From positions 124,001 to 188,000 of the forward strand of contig JAPOHD010000012.1 in NCBI GenBank assembly GCA_026671195.1: DNA of 64,000 nt, in the 5' to 3' direction. Both the position numbers and the translations under genes were made by a program. Positions 26,718-34,735 of the stretch are shown one piece after another. The notes below the pieces were generated by a model. The model ran no database searches. It saw only the letters and a list, made by a program, of their open reading frames with translations, and was not told where the DNA came from. Position 1 is the first letter of the stretch. Every line of letters starts with the position of its first letter. This DNA comes from Draconibacterium aestuarii (GTDB taxonomy: Bacteria > Bacteroidota > Bacteroidia > Bacteroidales > Prolixibacteraceae).

Positions 26718-27368
26718 ATGAAATTAATTGGAATATTTTTTTTGGTAATAACAGGCCTTGTAGGCAAGGCGCAGGATTTTAAGGAACTATCATGGTACGA
26801 CCTTGCGCCAAAAGTAGAATTTGATGATCCCTTTACAAGATTATCAACTGAACAGTTGCACAGTTTAAGTCAGATCGCAAAATACAGGGAAAAAGTTGCA
26901 CCAATCGATACTGATTCGAGGATAAAAAAACAAACTAAAATTGATAGTCTGGAACAGGTATTAATTGCTGAGAGCGTAAATATTGACAGTCTGTTAAGTT
27001 TGCGGACCAAAATTACCGAGTTGCGCAAAGAAAAGGCAGAAACAGTAAACTATGAACTTGACAGTACCGAAATAAGCATCTCTGGTTATTTGCTACCTTT
27101 AAATTATGTAGATAATAAAACAACCGAATTTTTGCTGGTGCCTTGGGTAGGTGCTTGTATACATACTCCGCCACCTCCCAAAAACCAAATTGTTTACTTA
27201 ACATCGGAAAAAGGTTATGAGGTTAATTCTCGTTTTGAAGCAGCAACAATAAAAGGCCATATGCAGTTAGAAGACAAAACCTCTTTACTTTTTTTAGTCG
27301 ATGGGTCTGATAATATTTCAACCGGTTATTCGATTCTGGATGCTGAGATTTCGAAATATGAGCAATAA
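26718..27368 (+). CDS. DUF3299 family exported protein, copy 2
   Basis: A 216-residue paralogue of 15454-16104. I chose the ATG at 26718, just after the permease stop, because MKLIGIFFLVITGLVGKAQ is a clean signal peptide; a start 33 bp upstream would overlap the permease. It shares VEFDDPFTRLS near the N-terminus and the DUF3299 core GYLLPLN..VPWVGACIHTPPPPKNQIVYL. The close match to copy 1 over the whole length shows a duplication within the locus. Linkage to the FtsX-type transporter suggests it works in the periplasm as that transporter's partner. Confidence 0.84.
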   Translation: MKLIGIFFLVITGLVGKAQDFKELSWYDLAPKVEFDDPFTRLSTEQLHSLSQIAKYREKVAPIDTDSRIKKQTKIDSLEQVLIAESVNIDSLLSLRTKITELRKEKAETVNYELDSTEISISGYLLPLNYVDNKTTEFLLVPWVGACIHTPPPPKNQIVYLTSEKGYEVNSRFEAATIKGHMQLEDKTSLLFLVDGSDNISTGYSILDAEISKYEQ

Positions 27369-27457
27369 AAGGTTCTCAAAAGGACTTTTGCCATTTATTC
27401 AGAAGGAGGATACAATGTTTGTATATGGAGAAAACGTATAATCTTAAATATTAAAGT

Positions 27458-27973
27458 ATGAGAAAATTAAATTACATCTTAATCATTCTGTTTTGTGTCG
27501 TGATAATTTCCTGTACGAATCAGAATCAATCCAATCATGAAAATTTGGAAATTGTAGAGACGTTCCAGAAGGCTTTTGAGGATCATGACATCAATGCAAT
27601 TAAATCGGTTTTAGCTGACGATTATGTTGGATACGGTCCGTCGTTGAGTGATTCAATAAATAAAGATGACGCGTTACTGATTTGGGAGCACAACCTGGAT
27701 TTTATGTACGAGAAAGTTGCGATGAATGTTGAAGAGACTGTTGGAGTATCAAATGTAGAAGCAAAAGATGGCGGGCAATGGATCTCAAGTTGGGGAACTT
27801 TAACATTAAAATTCCAGCAAAAAGGTGACGAAACAAAAATATGGGCCAACCAGATCTTTCTGGTTAAGGATGGTAAAATAAAGAAGACTATTATATTTTA
27901 TAATGAGGCGGATGCTTTACGTCAGGCAGGTTATAATTATGTTTTCAAAGAACCTGTACGTTCTAATAAATAA
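27458..27973 (+). CDS. NTF2/SnoaL-like small lipoprotein
   Basis: A 171-residue protein with a lipoprotein signal IILFCVVIISC. The mature part resembles the cone-shaped NTF2/SnoaL-like fold: ENLEIVETFQKAFEDHDINAIKSVLADDYVGYGPS at the start, then WGTLTLKF and IWANQIFLVKDGKIKKTIIFYNEADALRQAG at the end. Such folds bind small hydrophobic ligands or act as isomerases and cyclases; the function here is unknown. It follows DUF3299 copy 2 by 89 bp. Confidence 0.7.
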   Translation: MRKLNYILIILFCVVIISCTNQNQSNHENLEIVETFQKAFEDHDINAIKSVLADDYVGYGPSLSDSINKDDALLIWEHNLDFMYEKVAMNVEETVGVSNVEAKDGGQWISSWGTLTLKFQQKGDETKIWANQIFLVKDGKIKKTIIFYNEADALRQAGYNYVFKEPVRSNK

Positions 27974-28129
27974 TGTTTCTCAAAGTTTCAATTAAAGAGA
28001 GCTTTCAAAGTAACTATACGTTGAGGTGGCAACAGTAAAAGACTGAAGCCAGTTCTCTTTTTTAACTATTGTACCGATAATATTAATCGGACAATGCGAA
28101 TTACAGGTCGAAATATATAAATATAAAGA

Positions 28130-28912
28130 ATGATAGCTATGAAATACATTTCTCTTTTGGGGCTTCTGCTTCTTCTTTATCCATGCCTCGTGTCGGCTCA
28201 ACAGAAAGAAGCCAAAGTTGACAGTACGTATACTCCTTATGAATTACTTTCCAGTTACTACAATGGTAATTTTCATCCATTTAAAAAGAAAAATATTTAT
28301 ATCGGAGTTGACTTTAATATAGAGGATAAAAAGCTGGAAAACACCGACTATATCATTCAAAAAATATTGGATGGAGAACGACTCAATTATGATATCCATT
28401 TAAAAGGCGGATATTACACAGGTGATTATGGGATGGTTGGGATTAACTTTAACTATTTCAACAATCGCTTTGATGGGATCATATTTCAAGATCCGGACAC
28501 AGTAAGTTCAAATTCAATTTCTCGTGGATTCGCTTTTACTCCAAATTTCAGATCTTCTGTACCATTGACCTCTAATGAAAGGTTGAGTTTTTTTGCACAA
28601 TTCGGTATTACATTTGGTGTAAGTAATGAATTGAATACTACTACCAAGAATATGGATGAAATTGAACGGATTTATACCGACAACTTTAATTTCAGGTTGG
28701 GGGTAAGTCCCGGTTTAACATTTTTTGCAATGGAAAATTTTGCATTTGAGGTGCAATTGGATCTGTTGGGTTACGAACTCAATGCAGCAAAAAGAAAAAT
28801 TAATGGTATTGAAGAATCAACTCAAATTCGTCAAAATGTAAACTTTGAAATCGACATTTTATCCCTTCAGCTAGGTTTAGCCTATTACTTTGGCGAAGGT
28901 TTACGTAGATAG
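28130..28912 (+). CDS. Putative outer-membrane beta-barrel protein
   Basis: A 260-residue protein with signal MKYISLLGLLLLLYPCLVSAQ. That sequence begins at the in-frame ATG at 28139, which may be the true start. The mature chain has alternating strands such as GDYGMVGINFNYFNN and FNFRLGVSPGLTFFAMENFAFEVQLDL, and ends LSLQLGLAYYFGEGLRR, near a typical barrel end. The family is not recognised. It is preceded by a 150-bp gap with a small hairpin and T-run (28053-28072), so it may form its own unit. Confidence 0.6.
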   Translation: MIAMKYISLLGLLLLLYPCLVSAQQKEAKVDSTYTPYELLSSYYNGNFHPFKKKNIYIGVDFNIEDKKLENTDYIIQKILDGERLNYDIHLKGGYYTGDYGMVGINFNYFNNRFDGIIFQDPDTVSSNSISRGFAFTPNFRSSVPLTSNERLSFFAQFGITFGVSNELNTTTKNMDEIERIYTDNFNFRLGVSPGLTFFAMENFAFEVQLDLLGYELNAAKRKINGIEESTQIRQNVNFEIDILSLQLGLAYYFGEGLRR

Positions 28913-28992
28913 ATATATCAATATTAGTGTTTTAATTGAATGTGAATTGTAATCATAAATAGGAATAAAATTCAAACTTAAATTCGAGAGAA

Positions 28993-30066
28993 ATGAAACG
29001 GATCTATCTTTCACTATTTATATTGACCCTATTATTTTCTTGTGTTAATGAAGATTATTTTGGAAAATCATCATATGGGAATATCAAACAGTTTATGGTG
29101 AGTAATCAGTCAGGATATGCAACGATTGACAATACTTTAAAACTGATTACTGTTGAGATCCCTGCGGGGGTAGATTTAACAGAAGTAAGTATCGTAATCT
29201 TTGAAATATCAACTTTTGCTCAGGCTGATGTCTCAGTTGGAGATAAATTGGATTTGAGCGATGACGCTACAATTCTTGTTACCGCAGAAGATGGTACAAT
29301 CCATAATTGGACCGTTAAATCGTTTGTTGCTTCAGCGACACCACAGCTCGATAACTGGGATTTAAATGAATGGTACAAAACGTCATCGGGTTATTTTGAG
29401 CCTGGAGCAGATGCTGCAACCACCATTTGGAGAACAGGTAATCCGGGTACACAAATACTGAATAAGCTGGCAACGATTCCGTACGATATGGGAAGTGGTA
29501 ACCTTGCAGCACATCTCGAAACACTTGATAATGGGAAACTGGCAGGGACCTTCGGTGCCCCCATATCGGCAGGTTCTATTTATACCGGAGTGTTTGATTC
29601 TGAAAAAATAGATCCGTCCAATCCTCAGGCTGCTATTGATTTTGGAACTCCTTTCGTAGGGCGACCGATAAAAATACAATTTAAATATAGTTATCAGCCT
29701 GGAGATGTAAATAAAGACAAGCAAGGAAATGTGTTATCGTATGGAGATGCCTGTGATATTTATGTACTGCTCGAGGTAAGGTTAGGTGGTAAAACAGAAC
29801 GGCTGGCGACAGCCTGGTTCCGAAGTGATCAAACTCAGGATGAATTAACAAATAAGGAAGTAGTTTTTACATACGGAGAGCTTGATGATAACTTCCCTGA
29901 ATATATGTTTCCGTTGGATCATGGATTTGTCAGTGCAGACTCGGCTCAATTTATATTACCAACTCACATTACCTTTGTCGCCTCCTCCAGTTTTGATGGG
30001 GCTAATTTCGCCGGAGCTATTGGTAGTAAGCTAATCATTGATGATATCGTGATGGTATATGAATAA
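28993..30066 (+). CDS. PCMD-domain lipoprotein (putative glycan-binding)
   Basis: A 357-residue protein with lipobox LLFSC. The N-terminal ~100 residues form a beta-sandwich with VEIPAGVDLTEVSIVIFEI and ILVTAEDGTIHNWTVK, typical of Bacteroidota surface-lipoprotein domains. Residues ~115-357 match the PCMD (putative carbohydrate metabolism) domain by its opening DNWDLNEWYK..PGADAATTIWRTGNPG and its closing VASSSFDGANFAGAIGSKLIIDDIVMVYE. It is likely a surface lipoprotein binding a glycan. It stands apart from the hydrolase genes by 80 bp and precedes the thioesterase. Confidence 0.7.
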   Translation: MKRIYLSLFILTLLFSCVNEDYFGKSSYGNIKQFMVSNQSGYATIDNTLKLITVEIPAGVDLTEVSIVIFEISTFAQADVSVGDKLDLSDDATILVTAEDGTIHNWTVKSFVASATPQLDNWDLNEWYKTSSGYFEPGADAATTIWRTGNPGTQILNKLATIPYDMGSGNLAAHLETLDNGKLAGTFGAPISAGSIYTGVFDSEKIDPSNPQAAIDFGTPFVGRPIKIQFKYSYQPGDVNKDKQGNVLSYGDACDIYVLLEVRLGGKTERLATAWFRSDQTQDELTNKEVVFTYGELDDNFPEYMFPLDHGFVSADSAQFILPTHITFVASSSFDGANFAGAIGSKLIIDDIVMVYE

Positions 30067-30090
30067 CCTTTAAAATTGTAAAAAAAAGTA

Positions 30091-30570
30091 ATGGAAAAAA
30101 AGAGTGCTGAAATTATTGTTAGTCACAGACAGGTATTTCCTAACGATGCCAATCCAACTGGAAATATGTTTGGTGGTCGTATAATGGAAATCATGGACGT
30201 GACCGCAGGTATTACAGCTGGTCGTTATGCTTCGAATGCTCATCATTGTGTAACTGCTTCTGTAGAAACGGTTCAATTTAATCTTCCAGTACATATTGGT
30301 GATACTTTGAAGTTTGTTAGTCAGGTGGTTTATACAGGGCATAGTTCTATGGTTATTCGCGTTATTGTTCAACGGTTTAACCGCAACACTCAGCTGGATG
30401 AAACATGCACCAATGCGCATCTGATCTTCGTTGCCATCGATGCTGATGAAAAGCCTATGCCAGTGCCTGAATTAGACATTACTTCTCCCGAGGCTAAAAG
30501 AGCCTGGGAAATTGGCTTAAAGGTGCGTGAGAAATCATTAAAGATTAAATCGATGAATGAGTCCTCATAA
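30091..30570 (+). CDS. Acyl-CoA thioesterase, hot-dog fold (YciA-like)
   Basis: A 159-residue cytoplasmic hot-dog protein. The motif PNDANPTGNMFGGRIMEIMD is the classic start of acyl-CoA thioester hydrolases, with the catalytic Asp region in EIMD and a conserved strand SVETVQFNLPVHIGDTLKF. It hydrolyses acyl-CoA to free acid and CoA, controlling CoA pools. It may serve the same acyl-CoA metabolism as the hydratases at 796-2948, but it is 27 kb away, so the link is only inference. A hairpin follows at 30701-30738. Confidence 0.88.
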   Translation: MEKKSAEIIVSHRQVFPNDANPTGNMFGGRIMEIMDVTAGITAGRYASNAHHCVTASVETVQFNLPVHIGDTLKFVSQVVYTGHSSMVIRVIVQRFNRNTQLDETCTNAHLIFVAIDADEKPMPVPELDITSPEAKRAWEIGLKVREKSLKIKSMNESS

Positions 30571-30700
30571 TACATAGTTAAGGTAGGGGTGGAGTTGTAA
30601 ATAGACTGAATTAGAATTCAGTGCCCTTGTGGACAAGCTAACAGCGTGTTGCCAAGTGTAAGTTATTCGCTAGTAAGATGTTTATGCTTAGGGATAAAAA

Positions 30701-30738
30701 AAGGGAAAAAGCTAAACGTCTGAGCTTTAGCCTTTCCC
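30701..30738 (-). terminator. Intrinsic terminator
   Basis: GGGAAAAAGCTAAA (30703-30716) pairs with TTTAGCCTTTCCC (30726-30738) around a short loop, one base bulged. Read on the minus strand the stem is followed by seven T (plus-strand A-run at 30696-30702), so it best serves the minus-strand gene at 30762-31085. It could also stop plus-strand transcripts from the thioesterase gene. Confidence 0.65.
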
Positions 30739-30761
30739 CTTATCTAACAACTGAATAATGA

Positions 30762-31085
30762 TCAGTTAAACCATAATAAGGGTTTATAATCTATATCGTA
30801 ATCAACCTTAGTTTTATTAATAATTACAGGTGGTTCTTTCTTTTCATGTTTCTGTTCATTTAATAAATTAAAGTCTGCGATTTCGGCCCAGTGTGTTGAG
30901 ATAATTGGATATTCATTGTTAATTACAGATTCCAGTGCTGTATAATATATATTTGTAGTATCGAAATTGAATTTGGGACTATTACTAATTTTATCTGCCA
31001 CAGCAGCTTTCTCTGCATCAAGATCGTAGGTGGTGTAAAAATCGAAATTTTCTTCTTGTAAAGAACCTCCTTGGTAGTAATGCAT
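30762..31085 (-). CDS. Small protein of unknown function
   Basis: A 107-residue acidic, soluble-looking protein without signal peptide, membrane helix or recognisable domain. Its reality is supported by a purine-rich ribosome-binding site (AGGAAAGAAG) just upstream of the ATG and by a well-placed terminator 25 bp after the stop. Notable features are a Tyr- and Asn-rich middle and a Lys/Glu/Pro-rich tail segment KHEKKEPPVIINKTKVDYDIDY. It may be a lineage-specific protein. No homologue comes to mind. Confidence 0.5.
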   Translation of the reverse strand: MHYYQGGSLQEENFDFYTTYDLDAEKAAVADKISNSPKFNFDTTNIYYTALESVINNEYPIISTHWAEIADFNLLNEQKHEKKEPPVIINKTKVDYDIDYKPLLWFN

Positions 31086-31498
31086 GTTTTCTTCTTTCCT
31101 GTTCTAATTTGAAAAAGTTGCCACAAGTGACATTTTTCTATTGTTTGATACTCGTTGCAATACAGGACTTTCGAATAGTGTAAATGGCATAAAAATGTTT
31201 TGATTACTTCTTTTCATATCTATTTGTTTATTAATGTTATTACTGATACAAATTTAGGTGTAAATACCTTGTGGGTCAGGCCGTTATGGTTCATTCGTTA
31301 TCCCTTTTAGCTCATCATTTAAAGTGTTATTTGCTTTATAATTTTAAGGATATAAGGTGAAATAAAGAGAGACAGCCCAGGATGGACTGCCCCTCATTTA
31401 AAACTAGCGTAATAACAAACAATTGTAATTGATAATCTCTTATTTAATGTGTTTTTCTCATTTCGTGAAAAACTTATCCTAAACATGTTTTATTCTTA
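31086..31498. other. Intergenic region between two minus-strand genes
   Basis: This gap of 413 bp has no protein-coding signal. It holds the 5' region of the small gene at 30762-31085, including a minus-strand TAAATTTG (31249-31256) that matches the -7 consensus TAnnTTTG but lies about 165 bp before the start, with no clear -33. A hairpin near 31373-31389 follows the 31499-33484 gene. Confidence 0.4.
31373..31389 (-). terminator. Probable terminator of the 31499-33484 gene
   Basis: CAGCCCA pairs with TGGACTG (one mismatch) around GGA. On the minus strand the stem is followed by a pyrimidine-rich CTCTCTTTATTT stretch. It lies 110 bp after the stop codon, so it is plausible but not strong. Confidence 0.4.
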
Positions 31499-33484
31499 TC
31501 ATCTCATTCGTGCCGAACTAGGCATTGGTCGTGCCGCTGGCAGTGATGGCCTTGACGGACGCATTGCTGGTTGACTCGGCCTGGTGACGGGGCGTGAAGG
31601 TCGTACACTCGGTTGAACCGGTCTTGTAGCCGGCCGGGTCGGTCGCACATTTGGCCGTTCTGGCGTAACAGAAGGGCGAGATGGTCTTGTTACCGGGCGG
31701 CTTGGTCGAGTACCTTCTTCTATCGGTAAGATAGATGGTTGTCCTGGCCGACTTGGTCTGTCAATGGGGCGATCTGGCCGTTGCCCATATGGCGGACGAT
31801 GATGCGGAGGTTTGTGATGTGGTGGCTGATGGTATGGCGGACGATACATAGGAGGTCTGTAGCCATACCAATTCCAGCGCCAGTTCCAGTGCCAATAAAA
31901 CGAAGAACTATACCAGGGTGAATATACAGGAACCCAGCCATAGAAAGAATCGTAGAAAAATCCAGATACATAGGTCATTGGGTGATGATAGTAATGTCCA
32001 TACCAACCGCGGTAGTGGAATCCGGTTCCAAATACTATCGTTGGTCCATTAATGTATGATCCTGTATAGCCTGATGTATAGCCCGTGTAAACTGTTCTGT
32101 CAGTATTCTTATAAACATATACATGTTTAATGTTATAGAGGGGATTGTCGGCAGGAATATTTTCAACACCTTCCGGACGTTGAGTGGCTATTTGCCACGG
32201 ACCATTAGGTGTTGATGAAGAGTACCATACTGCATCATCTACTAAATAATATTTATTATTCCACAATAGTATCGCGCTCGAAGTATTTACAGCATATTTT
32301 AATGGGGTTCCCTCAATTTCTGCAAATTCAGGATTTCCATTATATTCTATCTTTTTATCCAGCGTTGTAGAGATATCTTTCTTTGTAATTTGAGGTATTT
32401 GGGCATCTCGAACCGCATCTACAGCGGCTTTAGTTCCAGGTACACTTACCAGTACACTGCTTTTTTTGTGATCTTCCGGAATTTTAGCAAAATCCTCAGG
32501 TAAATCATCTGGCGCTACATATTGCCATTTTCCTTCCAGTTTATCCGATACAAACCATCTACCCGAAAACAGAGAGTAAAAGTTATTGGTATTTAAATCC
32601 CTGAACAGTTCTGCATTAGAATTTTCTACAAAAACGAGGTTTGTATTAGGAATGAGTACATATTTAGGAGAGCCTTCCGTTGATATAAGAACGGAGGGTT
32701 CGGTAGTTACAATTATATCAGGAACGATTTTTGCCTGAACTTGCTCATTTTGCATACTGTCATATAAGTCAGGTGCATGTTTTTTTACTACTCGTTTAGT
32801 GCCACTAGGCACGTTATCTGTGTATTCCCATCCGCTGAGTGTATTTTCTGACGAAAACCAAAGGCCACCACCATACATGTAGTGTAGGTCATTTTTATTG
32901 TCTTTAATAATAAAAGCTGCAGCATTCGAAACCTTCGAATATCTCTTGTCAAGTTCTTCGTAATAAGGTTCTCCATCTACAACAACTAATGCTGAAGGAT
33001 TATTGCTGTATATAACGGGTGGAGCTTCATTGTTCAGCTCTGTATCGATGGAATTATCTGAAGATTTCAATACTTCATCAATTTTACTTTTCGGGATTTC
33101 ATCAAAAAATGTTTCTAACTTTTTGTTAATAGTTTTTTCTATTTGTGCTTTATCTTCAGGCGATAAATCTTCAACCATTCGGATGTCAATCACATTCCAG
33201 TCTTCAACTTCGTATTCTTCGTTTGAGCCACCTCTTTTCAGTTCAAGTTCTGCCCAAAATGAGCCAAAAAGCTCTTCTGATGAATCATTTTGCTGAGTAA
33301 TAAAAGCACTGCTCATTTTAATTGTTCCATTTTCGCCTGATTTAAATTCAGGTGATGAATCCAGTATTTCTACTGAAATTTCTTGTTCCATGCGATTTGT
33401 TTCTTTGCCCCCGGCATTTTGTGGTGATGCATGAACACCTACAGAAAGCATTGTTGCCAGAGTTATTCCTATTAATGTTTTCAT
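31499..33484 (-). CDS. Exported repeat protein with aromatic and Pro/Arg-rich tail
   Basis: A 661-residue protein with signal MKTLIGITLATMLSVGVHAS. Residues ~160-480 hold three related blocks ending in W-x-S/D-x..GxW units (LWFSSENTLSGWEY, RWFVSDKLEGKWQY, VWYSSSTPNGPWQI), reminiscent of proteins annotated as carbohydrate-binding family V/XII. Residues ~505-570 are rich in Trp, Tyr, Gly and His (HYRGWYGHYYHHP, FYWHWNWRWNWYGYRPP). Then come His/Pro repeats (HQPPHHKPPHHRPP) and a ~90-residue Arg-Pro-Ser repeat tail (RPSRPVTRPS type) to the end. It is probably secreted or surface-exposed; the tail could bind polyanions or metal. The function is unknown. Confidence 0.75.
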   Translation of the reverse strand: MKTLIGITLATMLSVGVHASPQNAGGKETNRMEQEISVEILDSSPEFKSGENGTIKMSSAFITQQNDSSEELFGSFWAELELKRGGSNEEYEVEDWNVIDIRMVEDLSPEDKAQIEKTINKKLETFFDEIPKSKIDEVLKSSDNSIDTELNNEAPPVIYSNNPSALVVVDGEPYYEELDKRYSKVSNAAAFIIKDNKNDLHYMYGGGLWFSSENTLSGWEYTDNVPSGTKRVVKKHAPDLYDSMQNEQVQAKIVPDIIVTTEPSVLISTEGSPKYVLIPNTNLVFVENSNAELFRDLNTNNFYSLFSGRWFVSDKLEGKWQYVAPDDLPEDFAKIPEDHKKSSVLVSVPGTKAAVDAVRDAQIPQITKKDISTTLDKKIEYNGNPEFAEIEGTPLKYAVNTSSAILLWNNKYYLVDDAVWYSSSTPNGPWQIATQRPEGVENIPADNPLYNIKHVYVYKNTDRTVYTGYTSGYTGSYINGPTIVFGTGFHYRGWYGHYYHHPMTYVSGFFYDSFYGWVPVYSPWYSSSFYWHWNWRWNWYGYRPPMYRPPYHQPPHHKPPHHRPPYGQRPDRPIDRPSRPGQPSILPIEEGTRPSRPVTRPSRPSVTPERPNVRPTRPATRPVQPSVRPSRPVTRPSQPAMRPSRPSLPAARPMPSSARMR

Positions 33485-33748
33485 GACTTAATATTTTAAT
33501 TGTTATTACTTATGCAAAGATGTGGGTTTACATCCTCCTGTACTGCTCAAAATAGCCCAGCCAAAATCCCTGATGGCCCAAAAAGAACCACGATGAGTTC
33601 AATAGCTATCCAATGGATTAATTTTAGTTGTAAATGTGTTCAGTACGAAAATTTTAACATCTTGTGAAAACGACAAAACAAAGCCGTGGGAGGCTACTTT
33701 AAAATTGTTATATTAGCTCTATAACTTTCAATAATAGGATACTTACAA

Positions 33749-34735
33749 ATGGAAGAATCATCAGAGCAAATAATAAACATTCAGGAAGGAAGCCTGCAAA
33801 AAATTCTGAATGCATTGGAACAGTATTTTACAGGAACAAACTCAGGGAATATCTACGATTTCAGGAAAGGTTCCAGCCATATTCATTTAGCATTTTACAA
33901 TATTCTTGAAGAATTTGAATTGTTTTTACTTCAAGTCGTATTTGAGAATTCAACATTGGTAAAACGGTTGCCTGATAACCGTGCTGATATTTTTTATCTC
34001 ACACTTATCAAAGAAGGTAATATTTACATGCAATATCAAAATCAACAACAATATGCTGAAGCCGGTTCTTCATTGGGTATTTTTTTGCATAACGGACTTT
34101 TTACTCTTGACTCTTCATATAGTCCGCAAATGAATTTACGATCAGTAAATATTAAATTCTCAAAAGCAGCAGTAGAAAAAGTTATTCCGGAAGCCATACC
34201 TTTGCTATCATCTCTTTTCGCCGACAATGAACCTAAAGCTTATCATACGCATATAAGTCCTGAAGTGGAGAATATGATAGACGACTTATTTTTTTACGAA
34301 AATGTTGATTTTGGAAGTAAGGCCCTCGTTATAGGTCGTGGTCTTGAACTGTTTACTTTATTAATGAGCTTAATAAAAAAGCGATTAGATGCAAAGGATT
34401 TGCATGGTCTGCATGTTGACGATTATAACCGCCTTCTGGAAATTAAAAATTACGTACTAAACAACCTCGACCAGAAAATAAATATGGATGCTATTTGCCT
34501 GCAATTTGGCATTAGTATATCAAAACTTAAACGTGATTTTAAATCCTTATTTGATTGCTCTCTTGGGCAATTTTACACACATGCAAGAATGGACGAAGCT
34601 TATCGCCGACTTAAAACCGGTAAGTATTCCGTAATGGAAGTTGGTTACGATCTTGGTTATCAAAATCTGTCTAAGTTTTCGCAGATGTTTAAAAAAGTAC
34701 GAGGTGTTAATCCGAAAGAAGTAGTACCTGTATAA
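33749..34735 (+). CDS. AraC-family transcriptional regulator
   Basis: A 328-residue regulator. The N-terminal ~220 residues form a ligand-sensing region (LTLIKEGNIYMQYQNQQQYAEAGSS) as in Bacteroidota AraC proteins. The C-terminal ~100 residues hold two helix-turn-helix units: INMDAICLQFGISISKLKRDFKSL and VMEVGYDLGYQNLSKFSQMFKKVRGVNPKE, the AraC signature. It is divergent from the exported repeat protein (31499-33484), 264 bp apart, and may control it. Its 3' end is convergent with an SRAP pseudogene. Confidence 0.88.
   Translation: MEESSEQIINIQEGSLQKILNALEQYFTGTNSGNIYDFRKGSSHIHLAFYNILEEFELFLLQVVFENSTLVKRLPDNRADIFYLTLIKEGNIYMQYQNQQQYAEAGSSLGIFLHNGLFTLDSSYSPQMNLRSVNIKFSKAAVEKVIPEAIPLLSSLFADNEPKAYHTHISPEVENMIDDLFFYENVDFGSKALVIGRGLELFTLLMSLIKKRLDAKDLHGLHVDDYNRLLEIKNYVLNNLDQKINMDAICLQFGISISKLKRDFKSLFDCSLGQFYTHARMDEAYRRLKTGKYSVMEVGYDLGYQNLSKFSQMFKKVRGVNPKEVVPV

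Noticed and set aside
34547-34735. Antisense extension of the SRAP frame into the AraC gene as a fused protein
   Set aside because: The residues have no SRAP similarity and only mirror the AraC HTH codons; loss of the SRAP stop codon explains the open frame.
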